From: Alviniconcha marisindica
Lineage: Eukaryota; Mollusca; Gastropoda; Provannidae
Direction: 5' to 3'
Length of the DNA stretch: 64,000 nt
Assembly: GCA_018857735.1 (NCBI GenBank)
Contig: JABMCL010002673.1
Coordinates: 1,011,001-1,075,000, forward strand
This document shows, one piece after another, positions 12,415 to 25,499 of this stretch; the stretch's first letter is position 1; the number at the start of each line of letters is the position of its first letter. The position numbers and the translations under genes are program-made. Below the pieces are notes generated by a model, which did no database searches, was not told where the DNA came from, and worked only from the letters and a program-made list of their open reading frames with translations.

Positions 12415-12505
12415 TAGCCCTGATATAACCCTACGTGGCTGACTGGGCTTGATCACAGTCCATAATTTTAACCCTGATATACCCTGTGTAGTTGACTGGC
12501 CTCAA
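12415..12505 (-). repeat. Two dispersed motif copies, reverse orientation
   Basis: CCCTGATATAACCCTACGTG at about 12418 and ACCCTGATATACCCTGTGTA at about 12472 are reverse-oriented copies of the motif described at 20884. Confidence 0.6.
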
Positions 12506-13613
12506 AGCACTAGCTAACCAACTAACAGTCCATAATTTGTTTTTTTATTTTGATTACGGTGAGTTTGCAGTGAGCTGTTTCCAGAGGTTTGTAGACACAT
12601 GCAAGTATTTTTGTGATTTCAGAATGTTTGTGTCACTTTAGAATGCATCTATCTGCTTGCTTTTCAGCGTTGTGGGTGCAGTCTCAATGCATCTCGTTGA
12701 TTGCAAAAGAAAGATACGAGAACAGTCTTGTTTACCCCAGTCGAGAAACAGAGTAGAAACTAACCGTTTTTCTTTTCTTTTTTGTGTGCAATGGGTACGG
12801 GTTCTGGTCTGGACGTTGGCTTTTCCACATTGGGGGGAATGACACCTTCAGTTGTTTTTGGACATATCAGCCTGAAACAGAAAAATAACAAATATTTTGC
12901 TAATGATGTACAAAAGAAAGAGGACAAGAAGAATAAGAATTTAGGTGTATTTTGTTGTCTTTTAATTGCTTAATCGTTTGGCTTTGATACGTATACACAG
13001 GCTTTGTTTAGTTTTGATACATATGCGCATGCTTTGCTTAATTTGTTACATAGGCACATGCTTCAGTTTTTCAGACCTTTTGTGAAATGCCTGTGTAGTG
13101 GTGGTGCATATACAGATGTGGAAGTTATAGTTCCCTCTGCTGATAAACCCTGAGCCCTCTAAGGCGCCCACTTTGGGGCTTGAACTAGGTCAGAATGTAG
13201 CTTTGCATGTTTGCGTTGTAACAGGTATTCTTCTGTTTCAGTGCAGCCTTCCTTGGGTCATTCAACTTCATTTCCCCCCTCCCCTCCTCACCGTCCCCAA
13301 AGTCTTCTGAGAATTTTTGTTTTTGTCATGAGCAGTGGATCAGTTTTTGTTGTTGTGGTTGGTTGTGATGTGATTAATTTTGATTGTGCCCTTAGAATTG
13401 TAGGAGTGCATCATGCTTTGTTGCCTTAGTTGGACTGGTTTGGTTTGTGCTTTGAAGTTCTGTTCATCTTGAAACATGCGTTATTGTTGTTGTTGTTTTA
13501 CTGCCTGTAGTGTTTTGCTTTGACATAGGCTGTGTGGTTTACTGAGGGGAATTATTTACGATATCTGTCAGCCTGTCCTGTTTTGTGAACGTGCCCTGCC
13601 AGCTAGGTTAATT
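12506..13613. other. No gene seen
   Basis: T-rich + strand with no coding evidence. Small duplications such as gctttgattcgtatac/gttttgatacatatgc lie near 12975-13060. Confidence 0.4.
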
Positions 13614-13617
13614 TTAA

Positions 13618-13993
13618 AGGGGAACTGTAGTGGAGGAAGCATCACAGACCTTCTCGATAGGAACGGAGCAAAAAAGTAGACCTGCAGCAGTTTTTCCAAA
13701 TGATGTCGGATACTGTTTGAAAGTTACGGAAACATAACTGTGAGTGCTGCCATCTTGTGTGTTGAGCATGCTGTGTCAGTGACTTCATGAACAATGCTGG
13801 AAAATGCAGCAAATGTGTTACAGGGCAGCCTTTTTCTGCACTTCATTGGTGAACATGGCTGCACCATGAGAAGCTTAGATCTGAAGTAAAAAATAAATAC
13901 ATCTTTTTTTGTAAATAGTGACGGCACAGCCAAATGAAACTTGGGAATATTTGCATGTTTTTCCGCCTTGCACAAATTGGCTTCAGTTCCCCT
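13618..13993. mobile_element. 376-bp MITE with AGGGGAACTG inverted ends and TTAA flanks
   Basis: The left end AGGGGAACTG at 13618 and the right end CAGTTCCCCT at 13984-13993 are perfect 10-bp inverted repeats. Both are flanked by TTAA (13614-13617 and 13994-13997). TTAA target duplication is typical of piggyBac-type transposition. There is no transposase frame. A longer, interrupted relative lies at 1321-2013. Confidence 0.75.
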
Positions 13994-14090
13994 TTAATAT
14001 TGGAATCTGTGCTAAACTCCAGTACCCCTTTAACATTGGAGTCTGTGCTAAACTTCAGTTCCCCTTTAACATTGGAGTCTACGCTAAGCG
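13984..14090. repeat. About 37-bp repeat, 3 units, derived from the MITE right end
   Basis: cagttcccctttaacattgg followed by agtctgtgctaaac appears three times in tandem. It starts with the terminal sequence of the element just to its left, so the array seems to be an amplified MITE/flank junction. Confidence 0.8.
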
Positions 14091-14920
14091 TGAACCAATG
14101 CTGCAATACTCTTACAGCAGAACCCATGAAGGGCATCTAACCACCCTGAGAATTCAAGAGCGTACTCATGATGTCCACTTTGTTTTTTGCAATTACCAGA
14201 TGTGCTCACCACGTCCCATGGCCCAAACGCTAGTCTAGTGTGTTTGTGTGCATTTCTGACAGTAAATCCATCATCAGTTGTCAGCCGGTGTCTGTCTCGT
14301 TTTTGGGACAAGAAGAAAGCTTACTTACCGTACTGTATTATTAGTGCATCTGCATTTGTTTCTGTCCCTTGAGACATGTTGGTAGTGTGCTGTTTGTTGT
14401 GTGTGCCAGCAGTGGGCAGTTTTGCAGCCTGCGATTTGCAGTACCCTCTGTATTAGTGTGCAAGACTGTGTCTCGTTTGCCCTGACATAAGCGTCAGGGT
14501 GGAATGGGTACTGAACACCAGTTATCTGTCCGTCTCTGTTTCTCATTTCATGACCCTACCATGGAGTTCTGAGGATGCAGAAATTAAGGACATCTCTGCT
14601 GAGAACCGGAGCTGACAAAGCTTCTCCCTCTTTAGCCTTGTGTGGGTCAGAGTATAGCTTTGTATGTTCCACCTGCTGCAGGTAATTCTACCTTAGTTTA
14701 CTTTTCATTGGGCGTCCATACTTTTTTTGTCTCTCCAAATTCTTTTCAGCCATAATGTATTACAACAGCGTCCTTTCTTCTTCTTCTTTTTTTCTCCAAT
14801 TTATTTTCAGCTGTAAGGTGGCATGTATTTTAACAGCAAATAAGACTTTTACTTGTGATTTAGTGGACTTCAGTTTTTGCCCGTCCAGCTGTTGTATAAC
14901 CCTTTGCAGTTTGCTGCGTG
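14091..14920. other. No gene seen
   Basis: No recognisable coding or repeat structure. Confidence 0.4.
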
Positions 14921-14924
14921 TTAA

Positions 14925-15147
14925 CCCTTTCACTGTCTCCGCCATTCAAGTTTCTGGGCTGAAAAATCAGCAACACTTTTTAGTGAAGAAGACATTGTTT
15001 TGGTTTGCCAGACTTAAACCAGTGTGTGTGCAAGGCTGCAAATCCTTCCAGATGCTGGATAGAAGGAGAGAGAGCTAAAGGATTTCAAATTTAGTAGTCT
15101 ACTCTCCAGCATATATAGCATGCACATGTGCACGGCAATGAAAGGGG
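14925..15147. mobile_element. 223-bp MITE-like element with CCCTTTCA-type ends and TTAA flanks
   Basis: The left end is TTAA then CCCTTTCACTG. The right end is CAATGAAAGGGG then TTAA (15148-15151). A related sequence in the opposite orientation begins at 40287 (TTAACCCTTTCACTGCC) and shares atttgaaatcctt and the ggaaaggatttgca region. Confidence 0.65.
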
Positions 15148-15151
15148 TTAA

Positions 15152-16533
15152 GTATGATATGGGTTTATCGGTGAATGTGTCATGAAGGGAAATCCTTTTC
15201 CTCACCAATCTCTGATGATAATAATTACCAGAGTCAAACCAGGCCGACTGGGACAGAGTAATGCCCAAAACAACAACAAAACAAAACCAAAAAAAGGAAG
15301 AGAAAGAACAAAAATGATCATGGTCAATGAACAAATAATGTCTTTTTGAAGAAAAAAAAAGCTTGGCAATAATAATGCATGTAATAACATACTCCTTATC
15401 TCTCAGTAGCAGTACATGGACCAGCCAGTATCGGTTTGGGGAAACTGTTTTTCCGTCTGTCATAGAGATACACCTTTTTCTCCGTCTCGTGGTTGAGCTT
15501 GGAAGGGGTGAAAATTGGGTCACTGTTTCTTTGGAAGTTTTTGCGCTTTCATTCTTTGGGTTCATCTGCACTTGTTTCACTTTGTACTGCTGCGGTGCTT
15601 CATTTTTGTTGTGTACGGTTTAGCAGTATTCTGTAACAGAATTAACTGTTTCAAAGGCAGTGTTGGGGAAACTTCTAAAGGAGGGGGTGGAACGCATACG
15701 GGCTTTTCCAGGCGCATAGATGCCCTCTTGAACTGAACTGAACTGCATTCTGTAACAGAATGAGGCTAGAGCTGTTTCCCAGAGTCAGTTAATAGTTCTC
15801 TTTGTGTGTTCATCAGCTGATGAATATGTAGTTCATCATCTGGTGAATACATTGCTCATCGAATGTTGAACACATTGCTCAAATTACTGCTCTTCTTTTG
15901 CACTTACAAACAACAATACAACAAACAACTCCTTGTTTTTGTTTCCATAGTTTTTGTTGTCAAGTGTGTTGTTTTTTGTTTTGTTTTGAAATAGTTGTGG
16001 TGGTTTTTGTTTTGTTTTTACCAGCACAGCTGTAGTCACTGACAGTATTCCATTTGAGTATGATGTGGTTTGCTCTGTTATTTGTTGTTGCTGTAAAACA
16101 AATTCAACACCTTTTTTTAAACTTATTTTTTTAGTTGGGGTTAGGGGTGGGGTAGGGGGGGGGGGGGGGGGTATATCTGTACCTTTGTTCCCTTGAATGT
16201 ACTGTCAATTTTACCTGGGTACATCTACACCCTTCTTCCTCAGAATGCATTACTGTCAATTTGATTTGTGTATGTCTAATGCCTGCATCCGCAGAATGTA
16301 CTGTGCATGTACCATTGTATTGTTTGAGGAAAGCTGTGTTTGATTTGATTGAATCCCATTTGCGCTTATGGCTTTGCGGTTTTGAATAGGTTTCAGTAAT
16401 AAGCTGTATGACCAGTGAGGCGAGGAAAACATCAAATGTAAAAATTCTGTTCTGAAAGGGTTTCATTTTCTGAAGAGAGCGTAGATAGAAGACCCTTTCT
16501 CTTTAAATAGAGAGAAAAGACAACAAGAAGAAC

Positions 16534-16537
<4 letters not shown>
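15152..16537. other. No gene seen
   Basis: T-rich + strand with a G run at about 16156-16170. The 188-codon minus frame at 15014-15580 has no recognisable domain and crosses the MITE end. Confidence 0.4.
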
Positions 16538-16566
<29 letters not shown>

Positions 16567-16592
16567 CACACAACACAAACACAACACAACAC

Positions 16593-16633
<41 letters not shown>

Positions 16634-16665
16634 CACAACACAACACAACACAAACAAACAAACAC

Positions 16666-16704
<39 letters not shown>

Positions 16705-16831
16705 CCACACACGATTCATTTTCTGAAAAGAGTGTAGATAGAAGACCCTTTCTCTTTAAATTGAGAGAGAAAAAAACAAGAAGAACATAATACACACACA
16801 CACCACACACACATATACCCCCCTCCCCCCC

Positions 16832-16860
<29 letters not shown>
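16538..16860. repeat. (CA)n and (ACAAC)n microsatellites with a duplicated flank
   Basis: Long CA tracts are interspersed with acaacacaacac. The flank tgaaaagagtgtagatagaa (about 16722) repeats the sequence at about 16471, followed by agaccctttctctttaaat, so flank plus CA tract was duplicated. Confidence 0.9.
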
Positions 16861-16863
<3 letters not shown>

Positions 16864-18299
16864 TTCTAATAAACTGAACAACATGGAAAATCAGAAGCTG
16901 ATTATGTTAAGAAGATAGTTATAACCGTCCTCTTGCTTGTTATCTATGGTACTGAGCAACAAGAAGTAAACAAACAACAGCAAGTGACGTACACACACCA
17001 TGCTCGCATTGCGTCAGTTTGGTGCGTTGCTGGTGAGTTGACACTACATGGCAGAATGAACAATACAACACAGTACAGTACATTGTATTCAGTTCCATAG
17101 GAAAATGCATCTTACATCAACTGCAGGGAAGTCAGAGGAATACAAATACCTGTCTCACATCATTTTTAAATTGTTAGTGGAATGTATATTTCAAATTTAA
17201 AAAAAAGAAAAAAAAAGGGGCATGGGATGCATATTCGTTTTTGTTTAACAACTGCAATATCACACCACAGGCACAAGCAATATACGATGGCTGCTTGCAG
17301 TTTTTGACAGTACGTGTGTATATTGTAATATATACATTTTTGTTTTATTAGTTTGAAGTGTAGTAGTGATTTGGTTGTTGTTGGTGGTAAGTTTGTGTGT
17401 TGTGCTCAGTTTTTGTTTACATCCAGTCTGCATTTTCCATTGTGAACACAGGTGGACCTCTGTATAAGATAGTATTGCATACAAGCACGGGATCAGAATT
17501 CTGATGGACTGTGAGAACAAACAAACCCTTGCAGCAGGGAAAGGTTATAAAGAGGTTCACCTGTTCCACTGTATCAGAACCGTTCATGTGTTATTGGCAT
17601 GGTTATTGTTTTACTCTTCACTTTCATGTGTGTGGGTTTTTTCCTTTTGTCTTTTGCACATTGTGAAACTTTTTAATTTTAATTTTAATTTTAATCTTTT
17701 CAATTTTGATCTTGCGGCTGTTTGGGCGAGAGATGGCTTTACTTTACAATGTGAGTTTGTTGCTTTATACAAAGTTCAGCAATCTCCGTAAGTCATGTAT
17801 ACCTAGGATTGATGCACTCATAGTCTAGGGCTTTGCTGTTATTGTTTTTTCAGTGATGGGAACCTTCAGCCGACAGACTGAAATTAGTCTCTCTTTGTTG
17901 TTGTTGTTGTTGTTGTTGTAGAAAATGTGAAAGTCTGGCAAATCCTTTATGATTGTATATTACAAAAAAGGATAGTGGGTTCTGGACTGCCAATCAAAGA
18001 GCACTTCAGGTAATCGGAATGTAGCAACTAACATTCACACAAAATATCAGAATGTACCAGTTAATATTTGCACACAAATCCCTGAAGAGTGGCTGCCACG
18101 TTTTTTTCCCCCAAGTAAAGCATAGCAGCAGGTTGGTTTATTCCGAACATAACCTTTGGAATAAATAACAGTGCACATTCATTGATGATGAAGAATTTTG
18201 TGATCAAATGAAGCCAGTTATGTTGCTGAATCGGACTAAAATCATTGTGTGTTCCACCTGTAGTCAACGCATGTTGTATGGTCAGATGGTAAGCTAGTG
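16861..18299. other. No gene seen
   Basis: Unique AT-rich sequence with a short (TTG)n near 17895 and a ttttaattttaat stretch near 17675. Confidence 0.4.
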
Positions 18300-18800
18300 A
18301 GAAAAGAGGGCTTAGAGCGCAGCATAGAACTCTCTATTTTTAGGGAATTTCAGAAAGGCTTAGAGCTCAGCCTGGAATTATTTTAGGGAATTTCAGAAAG
18401 GCTTAGAGCTCAGCCTGGAATTATTTTAGGGAATTTCAGAAGGGCTAGACTCAGCCTGGAATTATTTTAGGGAATTTCAGAAGGGCTTAGAGCTCAGCCT
18501 GGAATTATTTTAGGGAATTTCAGAAGGGCTTAGAGCTCAGTGTGGAATTATTTTAGGGAATTTCAGAAGGGCTCAGAGCGCAGCTTGGAATTATTTTAGG
18601 GAATTTCAGAAGGGCTTAGAGCTCAGCATGGAACTCTTAGTTTTAGGGAATTTAGGGGATTTGAGGAGAGATTAGCACTCATCACCGAACTATCAGTTTT
18701 AGGGGATTTCAGAAGGGCTTAGAGCTCACCACAGAACTCTATTTTAGGGGATTTCAGGAAGGCTTAGTGCTCAACACAAACTTTCTATTTTAGGGACTAT
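18300..18800. repeat. About 43-bp minisatellite, about 11 units
   Basis: gggaatttcagaagggctta followed by gagctcagcctggaattattttag is repeated and degenerates to the right. Confidence 0.95.
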
Positions 18801-20289
18801 GTTGCGTTTCTTTTGTTCTCAGTTTGATGATGGTAGGATTTTCAGGAAACCAGCAGAGCTGGAGAACCACCACATTGGTCCAAGCAGTTTTTTTTTTTAA
18901 AGGGGTGGTCACCTCATTTTTGTGTGATAACCATCTGGTGCATGAAAAATACGGAAGTGTCTTTGCATGTCTTGGTGGTTGTTACAGTATAATAGCAAAG
19001 AGATAATTCATCCAGCATTTTGAAGACAAAACAGCCTTTCCTCTGCTATGACAATATCAGAACATGACGTTTTGAAAAATGTTTTTGTTGTCTGACAGTT
19101 TGTTGCGGAGGTGTCAGCGGCATCTTACGCGCCCCCTTCCCTCCCCCACCTGCAGTAGCTTATATCCAGTGTAACTGTTTCTCCATCAAGGCACATTTGG
19201 TTTGGCAACTTGCTGCAGTGCAGTAGACTGCTGCCCTATCATTTACTCTGGGGAAAAACAACAACAACAACAAATTAGCGTTAAGGGCCCATATGTATAA
19301 AGAGCAAGTAGCTGCCTTAATTGCGTTTGTCTTCTAAATGGTGACGACATTGAAACAATCAGTATCAGCATGTGTGGAGCACAAATAGGACCAACCAGCC
19401 GGCCTTAACATGTTAAAAGTTACAGACTCTTTCTGTATGTTTAAGCAGCCTTAATGTCGTCATGAAAATGACGGCTCTGTTGCTGCCATTACCGGCAGAG
19501 GCTACTGTTGAGGAGAAAAGGAACGCTTGCACAGACCGATGCCATCCTTCGTACCGTTGGGAACACATCAGAAATAGGAACTTGTTTGAATTATATAAGA
19601 AAGAAAGAATCAAGGTGAAGGTAGAGCAGGGATTCTAGAGTGTCTTGAGTAGAATCTAATTAGTTTTTAGTTCTTTCAACCCCCCCCCCCCCCCCCCCCC
19701 CCCAAAGGTTTCTTCTGTATGTATGTGCTTGACATTAGAGGAGTCATTATGTATATACAACTGCATTTGTGCTTGTTGTTAGTTGTCAAAGTGATCAGAA
19801 GAATAAATCTGTTGAAGGTGAAATAGCTATTGGTTTTCTTTTTTTGCTTGTGCTAAGGTTGTTTGCTTTAAAAAAAAAATTTTTTATTGTTATTATGCAA
19901 CGGAATGTTTGTTCAGTGATCAGCTTTTGAGTGCAGTGTTGACTTATTGTCAAGCAGAGACACAAAAGTACAATTACTAAGACGTGGCAGTTCTTGAACT
20001 CTTTAAATTAATTAGTACTTTTTTGTGTCCCTTTATTTTGTGTTTCTTTAACTTGGTTATGCAGGTAATGCGGTTTTGTTGTTGTTATTCTTGGTTTGTG
20101 TATGTATTTTAGAAGCAACTATTTGCCAGAGTTCCTTTCGGCATTGACAAATTTTGATCATGAAGCAGTGCTAATTTTATTAGCTGTTCTTCTTCACAGT
20201 CATTGGGGCTGATAGATCTAGGGGTTATGTGCATTGTTCTTGTAAATTTAGGGGCTAAATGCTTTTGGCAAGATGTGAGCTTAAACTAC
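18801..20289. other. No certain gene; 3' UTR-like, with a doubtful frame at 19462-19638
   Basis: A purine-rich 58-codon + frame (starting MKMTALLLPLP, ending VKVEQGF) follows a possible acceptor (gttacag at about 19425). It belongs to no family I know and could be chance. A run of 23 C lies at 19681-19703. The rest is T-rich and UTR-like. Confidence 0.35.
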
Positions 20290-20295
20290 AATAAA
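20290..20295 (+). terminator. Candidate poly-A signal (AATAAA), + strand
   Basis: The hexamer is followed by T-rich sequence. It lies at the point where the + strand changes from T-rich to A-rich, so it may end a + strand transcription unit. Confidence 0.35.
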
Positions 20296-20610
20296 GTTTT
20301 TTAAAAACATACTGAAAGAGTCTTGTTAGAGAGTCATTCTGCATTCTTCTTCTTTCACCTGGTCAGAAATGTTGACCAGTCTGTCACTTCTGGAGAGTTG
20401 TTCAGAGGACTGAAGCAGAGATAGGGTCTTGGCAGACAGCAGAAATCAGCTTTCTGTCTCATCCACATCTGTCTGTCTGTCTTTCTGATATAGTTTTAGA
20501 TTTGAAAAGCTTTAAAATGCTTACTGACTTGTTATAGCGTTTGTTCATGTTGTGGTACCTTGCAAAGTTGCATGGTTGACAGGATGTTAAACCCCAGTTT
20601 ATATCCTCTT

Positions 20611-20615
<5 letters not shown>

Positions 20616-20657
<42 letters not shown>

Positions 20658-20695
20658 TGCATGCACACACGCGTGCGCCCACACAGACACACACA
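20616..20695. repeat. (TC)n(AC)n microsatellite
   Basis: ctctctctctctctc is followed by a long CA run with gcatgcatgc interruptions. Confidence 0.9.
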
Positions 20696-20883
20696 CATGC
20701 ACTGGAAAAACTCTGGATCTACCATCCTAGACATGCTGCAGTGTGAAGTCAAATGACTTGGCAGACAGACTGGCCAGCAAGGCAACAATCACCAGTGGCT
20801 CGGACCCCTAAAGATATTATGTTGAGGAGCTTGAGCCACTACACCTGTGGGCACCAAGTACACCAAAATCTGCCTAGAGGAGT

Positions 20884-20937
20884 AAGTAAGTTGGTGTTTT
20901 ATGCCCAGTCAACCAGTGTAGTTATATCAGGGCAATC
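20884..20937 (+). repeat. Dispersed conserved motif (reference copy)
   Basis: Consensus from the copies here: a short (AAGT)n, then TTGGTGTTTTAYGCCCAGTC, AACCAGT, and GGTTATATCAGGGYGA. Other forward copies start near 2519, 22268, 31776, 33731, 37823, 43153, 48193, 55727 and 61101; reverse copies are at 4320, 12415 and 12473. It looks like the conserved part of an old short interspersed element. Confidence 0.8.
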
Positions 20938-22795
20938 TCCCTAGAGCAGAAATATAATGGGAAAACTGTGTTCACGGTACACCTGCCTGAAAGGAACAAT
21001 AGGCTGACATATTGGAACAGCTACAGTGCCAGACATCCCCACCACCTAGATACTATCTTGAATTGTGACATTTCACCTCAGCACCCTCCATCCATTCCAT
21101 TTAAAATACCATTCTTCAATTGAACACAAGCACAATTTCAAATCACTTTAATCACATGATTCAGCATCCTACTGTCCAGATACAATGATAACACAGTCGG
21201 TGACAATACATACCAACATGTAGTTTTCCATGTCTCTACTTGTCATACAACTTGGAAACAACATGGTACTGAACTGAGTACACTGTAACACATGCACAGT
21301 ACACATACACACATGCACACACACACACACAGAGTCACACACATACACACACACACACACACGCATGCACATACACTAAACAGACCCCTAATAGACTAGT
21401 GTAACCACAGTTAGTACAATGCTTGTCCACTCACAAAATCTGTCTCTTTCGGTTAAATGCCACAGCCAATGATTCTGTTCCATTTCTAAGTTCGGCCAAC
21501 AAAGGGAGGGAACTAACAGGCCCTGGTGGACATCACACTTGTAACAGCTTGGGGGCCACAGCGAGTGAGACCAGGCAACATTCCTTGCGTACCAGGTCAG
21601 TCACAGCAATTGGTGAAGCAGACCTCTATTCTGTGCTCTTGTGATCAGGGCAATGTTACAATAATTATGCACGATGGAACCTCATTAATTCCCTTTGTTT
21701 CTGGATTCCACAACAACTGGGCTTAGTCTCATTCCGTTACAACTCGCTTCTAAATTCCTCCAAACATTTTTCTCTCTTTCTCTAATTATAACAATGTATT
21801 TGAATGCGAGACTCTCACTCTCTCTCTCTCTCAAACTTCAACTCGCTTCTAAATTCCTCCAAACATTTTTCTCTCTTTCTCTTTCTCTAATTAGAACAAT
21901 GTATTTGTATGAGAGACTCCCTCTAATTACAACACTGTATTTGTAATGGATAGAATTAATTGCTTGAAAGCAGCTGAGGGAAGGGGACAGAAGGGGAGGG
22001 GGTAAAAACACTACATCAAACTTGTACAGCTCACAAATACACGCCATGTAAAAAGTCTTATTACTCTTCAACAGAAAAAGGAGGTACAATGTGTTTTGAT
22101 GAAAAAAAATAAAGGGAGGTAAACTTAGATCACAAAATGATAAGTTTATATCACTGGTCACTGAAATGGTCTGCCCATTACAGTTTGTCCCTAATATGTC
22201 AACCCGACATCCAAGGACAAGAAGCCCCACATCATCATGGTCTGCCCAATATCTCCCGCACAGATACATAACTGATTTTTAATGCCTAGTCAACCATGGT
22301 GGTTATATCAGGGCGAGCCTTCCACACACTGTGGGTTTCATGAAGCATCCCTCTGAAGAGTCAACATCCACCATCAATGCACATTACAGTTTATACACAT
22401 GTATAAACCGAACAACTAATGTTGTCTCCATAAACAAAGCATAACATTTAAACAGGCAGACAGGTTATTATTATATCTGCTTTGTGCAAAAATCAATCAA
22501 TAAGGTAACACCTTTAATCGTACTGTCACAAAATATGGTATAAATGGTTTTAAAAGGTACACAGAAAGGCAGATAGGAGTAAGAATTTTAAAGAAATCTG
22601 CTGAAAGCTTTCTCACAGCAAAAGCCAGAACTGTTCTCTAGCAGTGTATTAAAAAAACAGAAAATAGTCATGTATATTAGGACATGAAATAATGTTCCAC
22701 ACTTCACCTTCATAGCACTTATGTTTTCCAGCTGATCTGTGTTTGGTTTATATGTTAAAAACAAAGTTTTGATGTGCTAATAACTTTCAAGGACT
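20938..22795. other. No gene seen; probable far 3' flank of the exchanger
   Basis: The + strand is A-rich, so the minus strand is T-rich. A dispersed motif copy lies at 22268-22315. No splice-supported frame was found. Confidence 0.4.
21723..21945. repeat. About 105-bp duplicated block (2.5 copies)
   Basis: aactcgcttctaaattcctc followed by caaacatttttctctctttctc occurs at about 21741 and 21840. The taattacaacaatgtatttg part occurs three times. Confidence 0.85.
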
Positions 22796-23025
22796 TTAAA
22801 TTTTAACCAGATATTCTTCGACCGAGTGGCTTGTTAATACATCAGAAAAACATCGGCTTTTTTTTTTTAACAAAGAAGAAATGATGCAATTTAAATTGGT
22901 ACTCCAATATCCACCCCACCTCACCCCAGGAAGAAAAGAAAAAAAGTGAAGAAAATAAAAGCAGCACACAAAAAGATGGAAAAAAGCAAAAACCCCAGAA
23001 AAGACGACAACACTGTTTCTTGCAG

Positions 23026-23126
23026 AACGAGATGACATCCGAGCCATGTACACCACTCCATTGGGTAAAGTGACCCCAGAGCTGTTAGACTGCTCAGAAC
23101 CAGACAATGGCACCATACGAAAATGA
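23026..23126 (+). other. Doubtful terminal-exon-like frame
   Basis: After an acceptor-like tgtttcttgcag (ending 23025), a frame of 32 codons starts RDDIRAMYTTPLGKV and ends at TGA, with AATAAA shortly after (about 23131). The peptide looks protein-like but I recognise no family. It lies in DNA whose skew suggests minus-strand transcription. A 135-codon minus frame overlaps it. Confidence 0.2.
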
Positions 23127-25499
23127 TCAACCAATAAATGCTGGTTCAAAAAGGACACTACACACCAACGCTGCACGCCCTGTGAGACATAATTTAGGAA
23201 CACTGCAGAAACATGTAAACACTACAGGCTAAGGTCCATTAAAGACCTGTACAGATGAACCTCAGTATAAAGCGCAGTCTGTACCTGGTGGCCATGCAGA
23301 AGATGCACAGATTCAAATGTTTTGCTTCAAACAATCAACTGTATAAAAAGAGAAAAACAGCTGGATACGGTTTACATAGCGCACAGTTTAAGAACAGAGC
23401 GACTCCTTCACCTACCCACCTCACCAACAGAATGGACTTTCCACATAGAAAAGAAAGCCACAGGTCCTCCAAAAACACGCCCACCATATCATGCCCTTAT
23501 ATGACTTATGTCATTGGGGCTTGTGTTGGCCATCCATACAACAAATGCTGTGGTTGATCCCAGTGAAAAAGCAACAGGCGCATGGATGCAAACCTCACAC
23601 TTTCAACATGCACATCTACATGCAACAGAGCAGATAATAAAATACACAAAGAAATTTCAACTGCATGTTCACTCAACACAAAAACAAAAACAACTTTGTG
23701 TCAGAACTTTTGATGCACATCCTCCTCACATTTTTCCCCAAACAATCAGGCAACAACAGGTTCAAGAAAAGCATGGGCAACAACACTGCAAACTAGGTCA
23801 AGGATGTGCTTGTAGGAACAGCATCAATAAGTTATGGGTGAATGACCAATGGAATGCTATTGTTATATTGCCACAGTTGTGTTACATCAATAACATCATT
23901 CATGCATAAAATAAACAAAAAAGAACTAATTTTCAAATAAATAACTATGTAGTACGCACATCAGACATAAATTCTTAAAAATTCTGAAATATGGGTTTTG
24001 ATGAAAATGTAGAAAACTTACCAGAAACCCGCCACAGCGAGTTCACAAATACAGGTTTTGGTTTCCATTTCTCTCTTCTCAACAATGACCCCTGCCGTTT
24101 CTCTACTGACAAAAATATCGGATGTCTAATACACACATACATACATGTACTGATGGCTAGCGTGCCGACAGCACGCACATCACTGACATTCACTCAACAC
24201 ACACTGTACAACGTAAAATGAGAAGCAATAATGCATCATTTTCATAATCTCTATCCCTTGTAGACAACACAATGTCACAGTTGCAAATTTTCCCTACGGG
24301 AAATCAAATGGTTTTCCTTGAGGAAAGCCAGCAAGAACAGAGCAGCACTACTCAGCCTGATTTACTCCCAGCACTGGTGGAGTTCCACATGAGCACGTGG
24401 TTTTTCCCCTCTCTGTTGCTATGGGATATCTTACTGCATACAAGCATGTGGCATGCAGGACTCCTCTGGTTTTGCTTGTTTGGGGTTTTTCATTCCATCC
24501 AGATGCACCAACCAAAAGAGACTAGGCTTTCCTGCCACTACAGCAAAAATGAAAGTTCATTCACTGAGAATTTTCTTCAAGTTCTGCACTTTGCACTCAC
24601 ATAGTTCTCCAATCTCTCTCTCTCCCGTTATTGAAATTCCTCTGTCCAAAATGTTTGCCTCACACTATTTGCACAAGAGCAGGTACATCTGAAATAACCA
24701 GATGACCCCCCCCCCCCCCCTTTACCTAAAAAAAGAAGAAAAAAGAAAGAAAGAAAAAAGGTTTTATGTGTACTTGAAAGAGTAACGATGCCAGCTTCAC
24801 AAGCAGACTGTAGCAAATAACTGACATTTTGGGGTCAAATTTCCGACCAGAAGAGAAATTTCCCCCACCAAAAACGCAGAAAATCCTCGTGAATAAATGT
24901 ATCAACACGATATCCATGGTCTAATCCTAAGCAAGCTACAGCCAGACTTGCTACAGTTACGATCAAATTAGCACACGCACAACACGATGACCACGGCATA
25001 ACCAACAGTTCTGTACAAAAGGAGGTCAGTGTCATACAACGACACTAACGGCGGTACGGTGGTACCCCGTAACAAAGGACAACCTCTCAAAATGTAATTA
25101 CATAAAGAAAAAGATGACTTGAGAGACAGGGGCCTGTCTTTGGTGAGGGTTTTGTTTATGCTGAATTAGGACAAGCATATCAGACTATCTCAGGCAGGCC
25201 TCAATGGTGGATCTGAAGGCCTGTGTTCCTTTGGCTTGTTCTTTCTTTAGGGTTGCTCTTTCCAGTAACACCAAACATCAACTTCCTGTCTGTTTATTTC
25301 TGCATGCGGATAAATCAGATTGAATGGTGTCAAAATCAAAATGGCTACTTCAGCAACAGCTGTTGGGCTCCATGTTTGGGGGGGGGGAGTGAATCTGGCA
25401 ATGACTATGTCATGAAGGAATTGACTGAGTAGCGGTCTTAAGTATGTGGCTTTGCATGAAGTGACGTAGTGCATGGTTGTATGGTGTACGCAGAACTTG
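23127..25499. other. No gene seen
   Basis: A-rich + strand, a C run at about 24708-24720, and scattered frames without domains or splice support. Confidence 0.4.

Noticed and set aside
24272..24604. 110-aa + frame
   Set aside because: No recognised motif, and it lies in DNA whose skew suggests minus-strand transcription.
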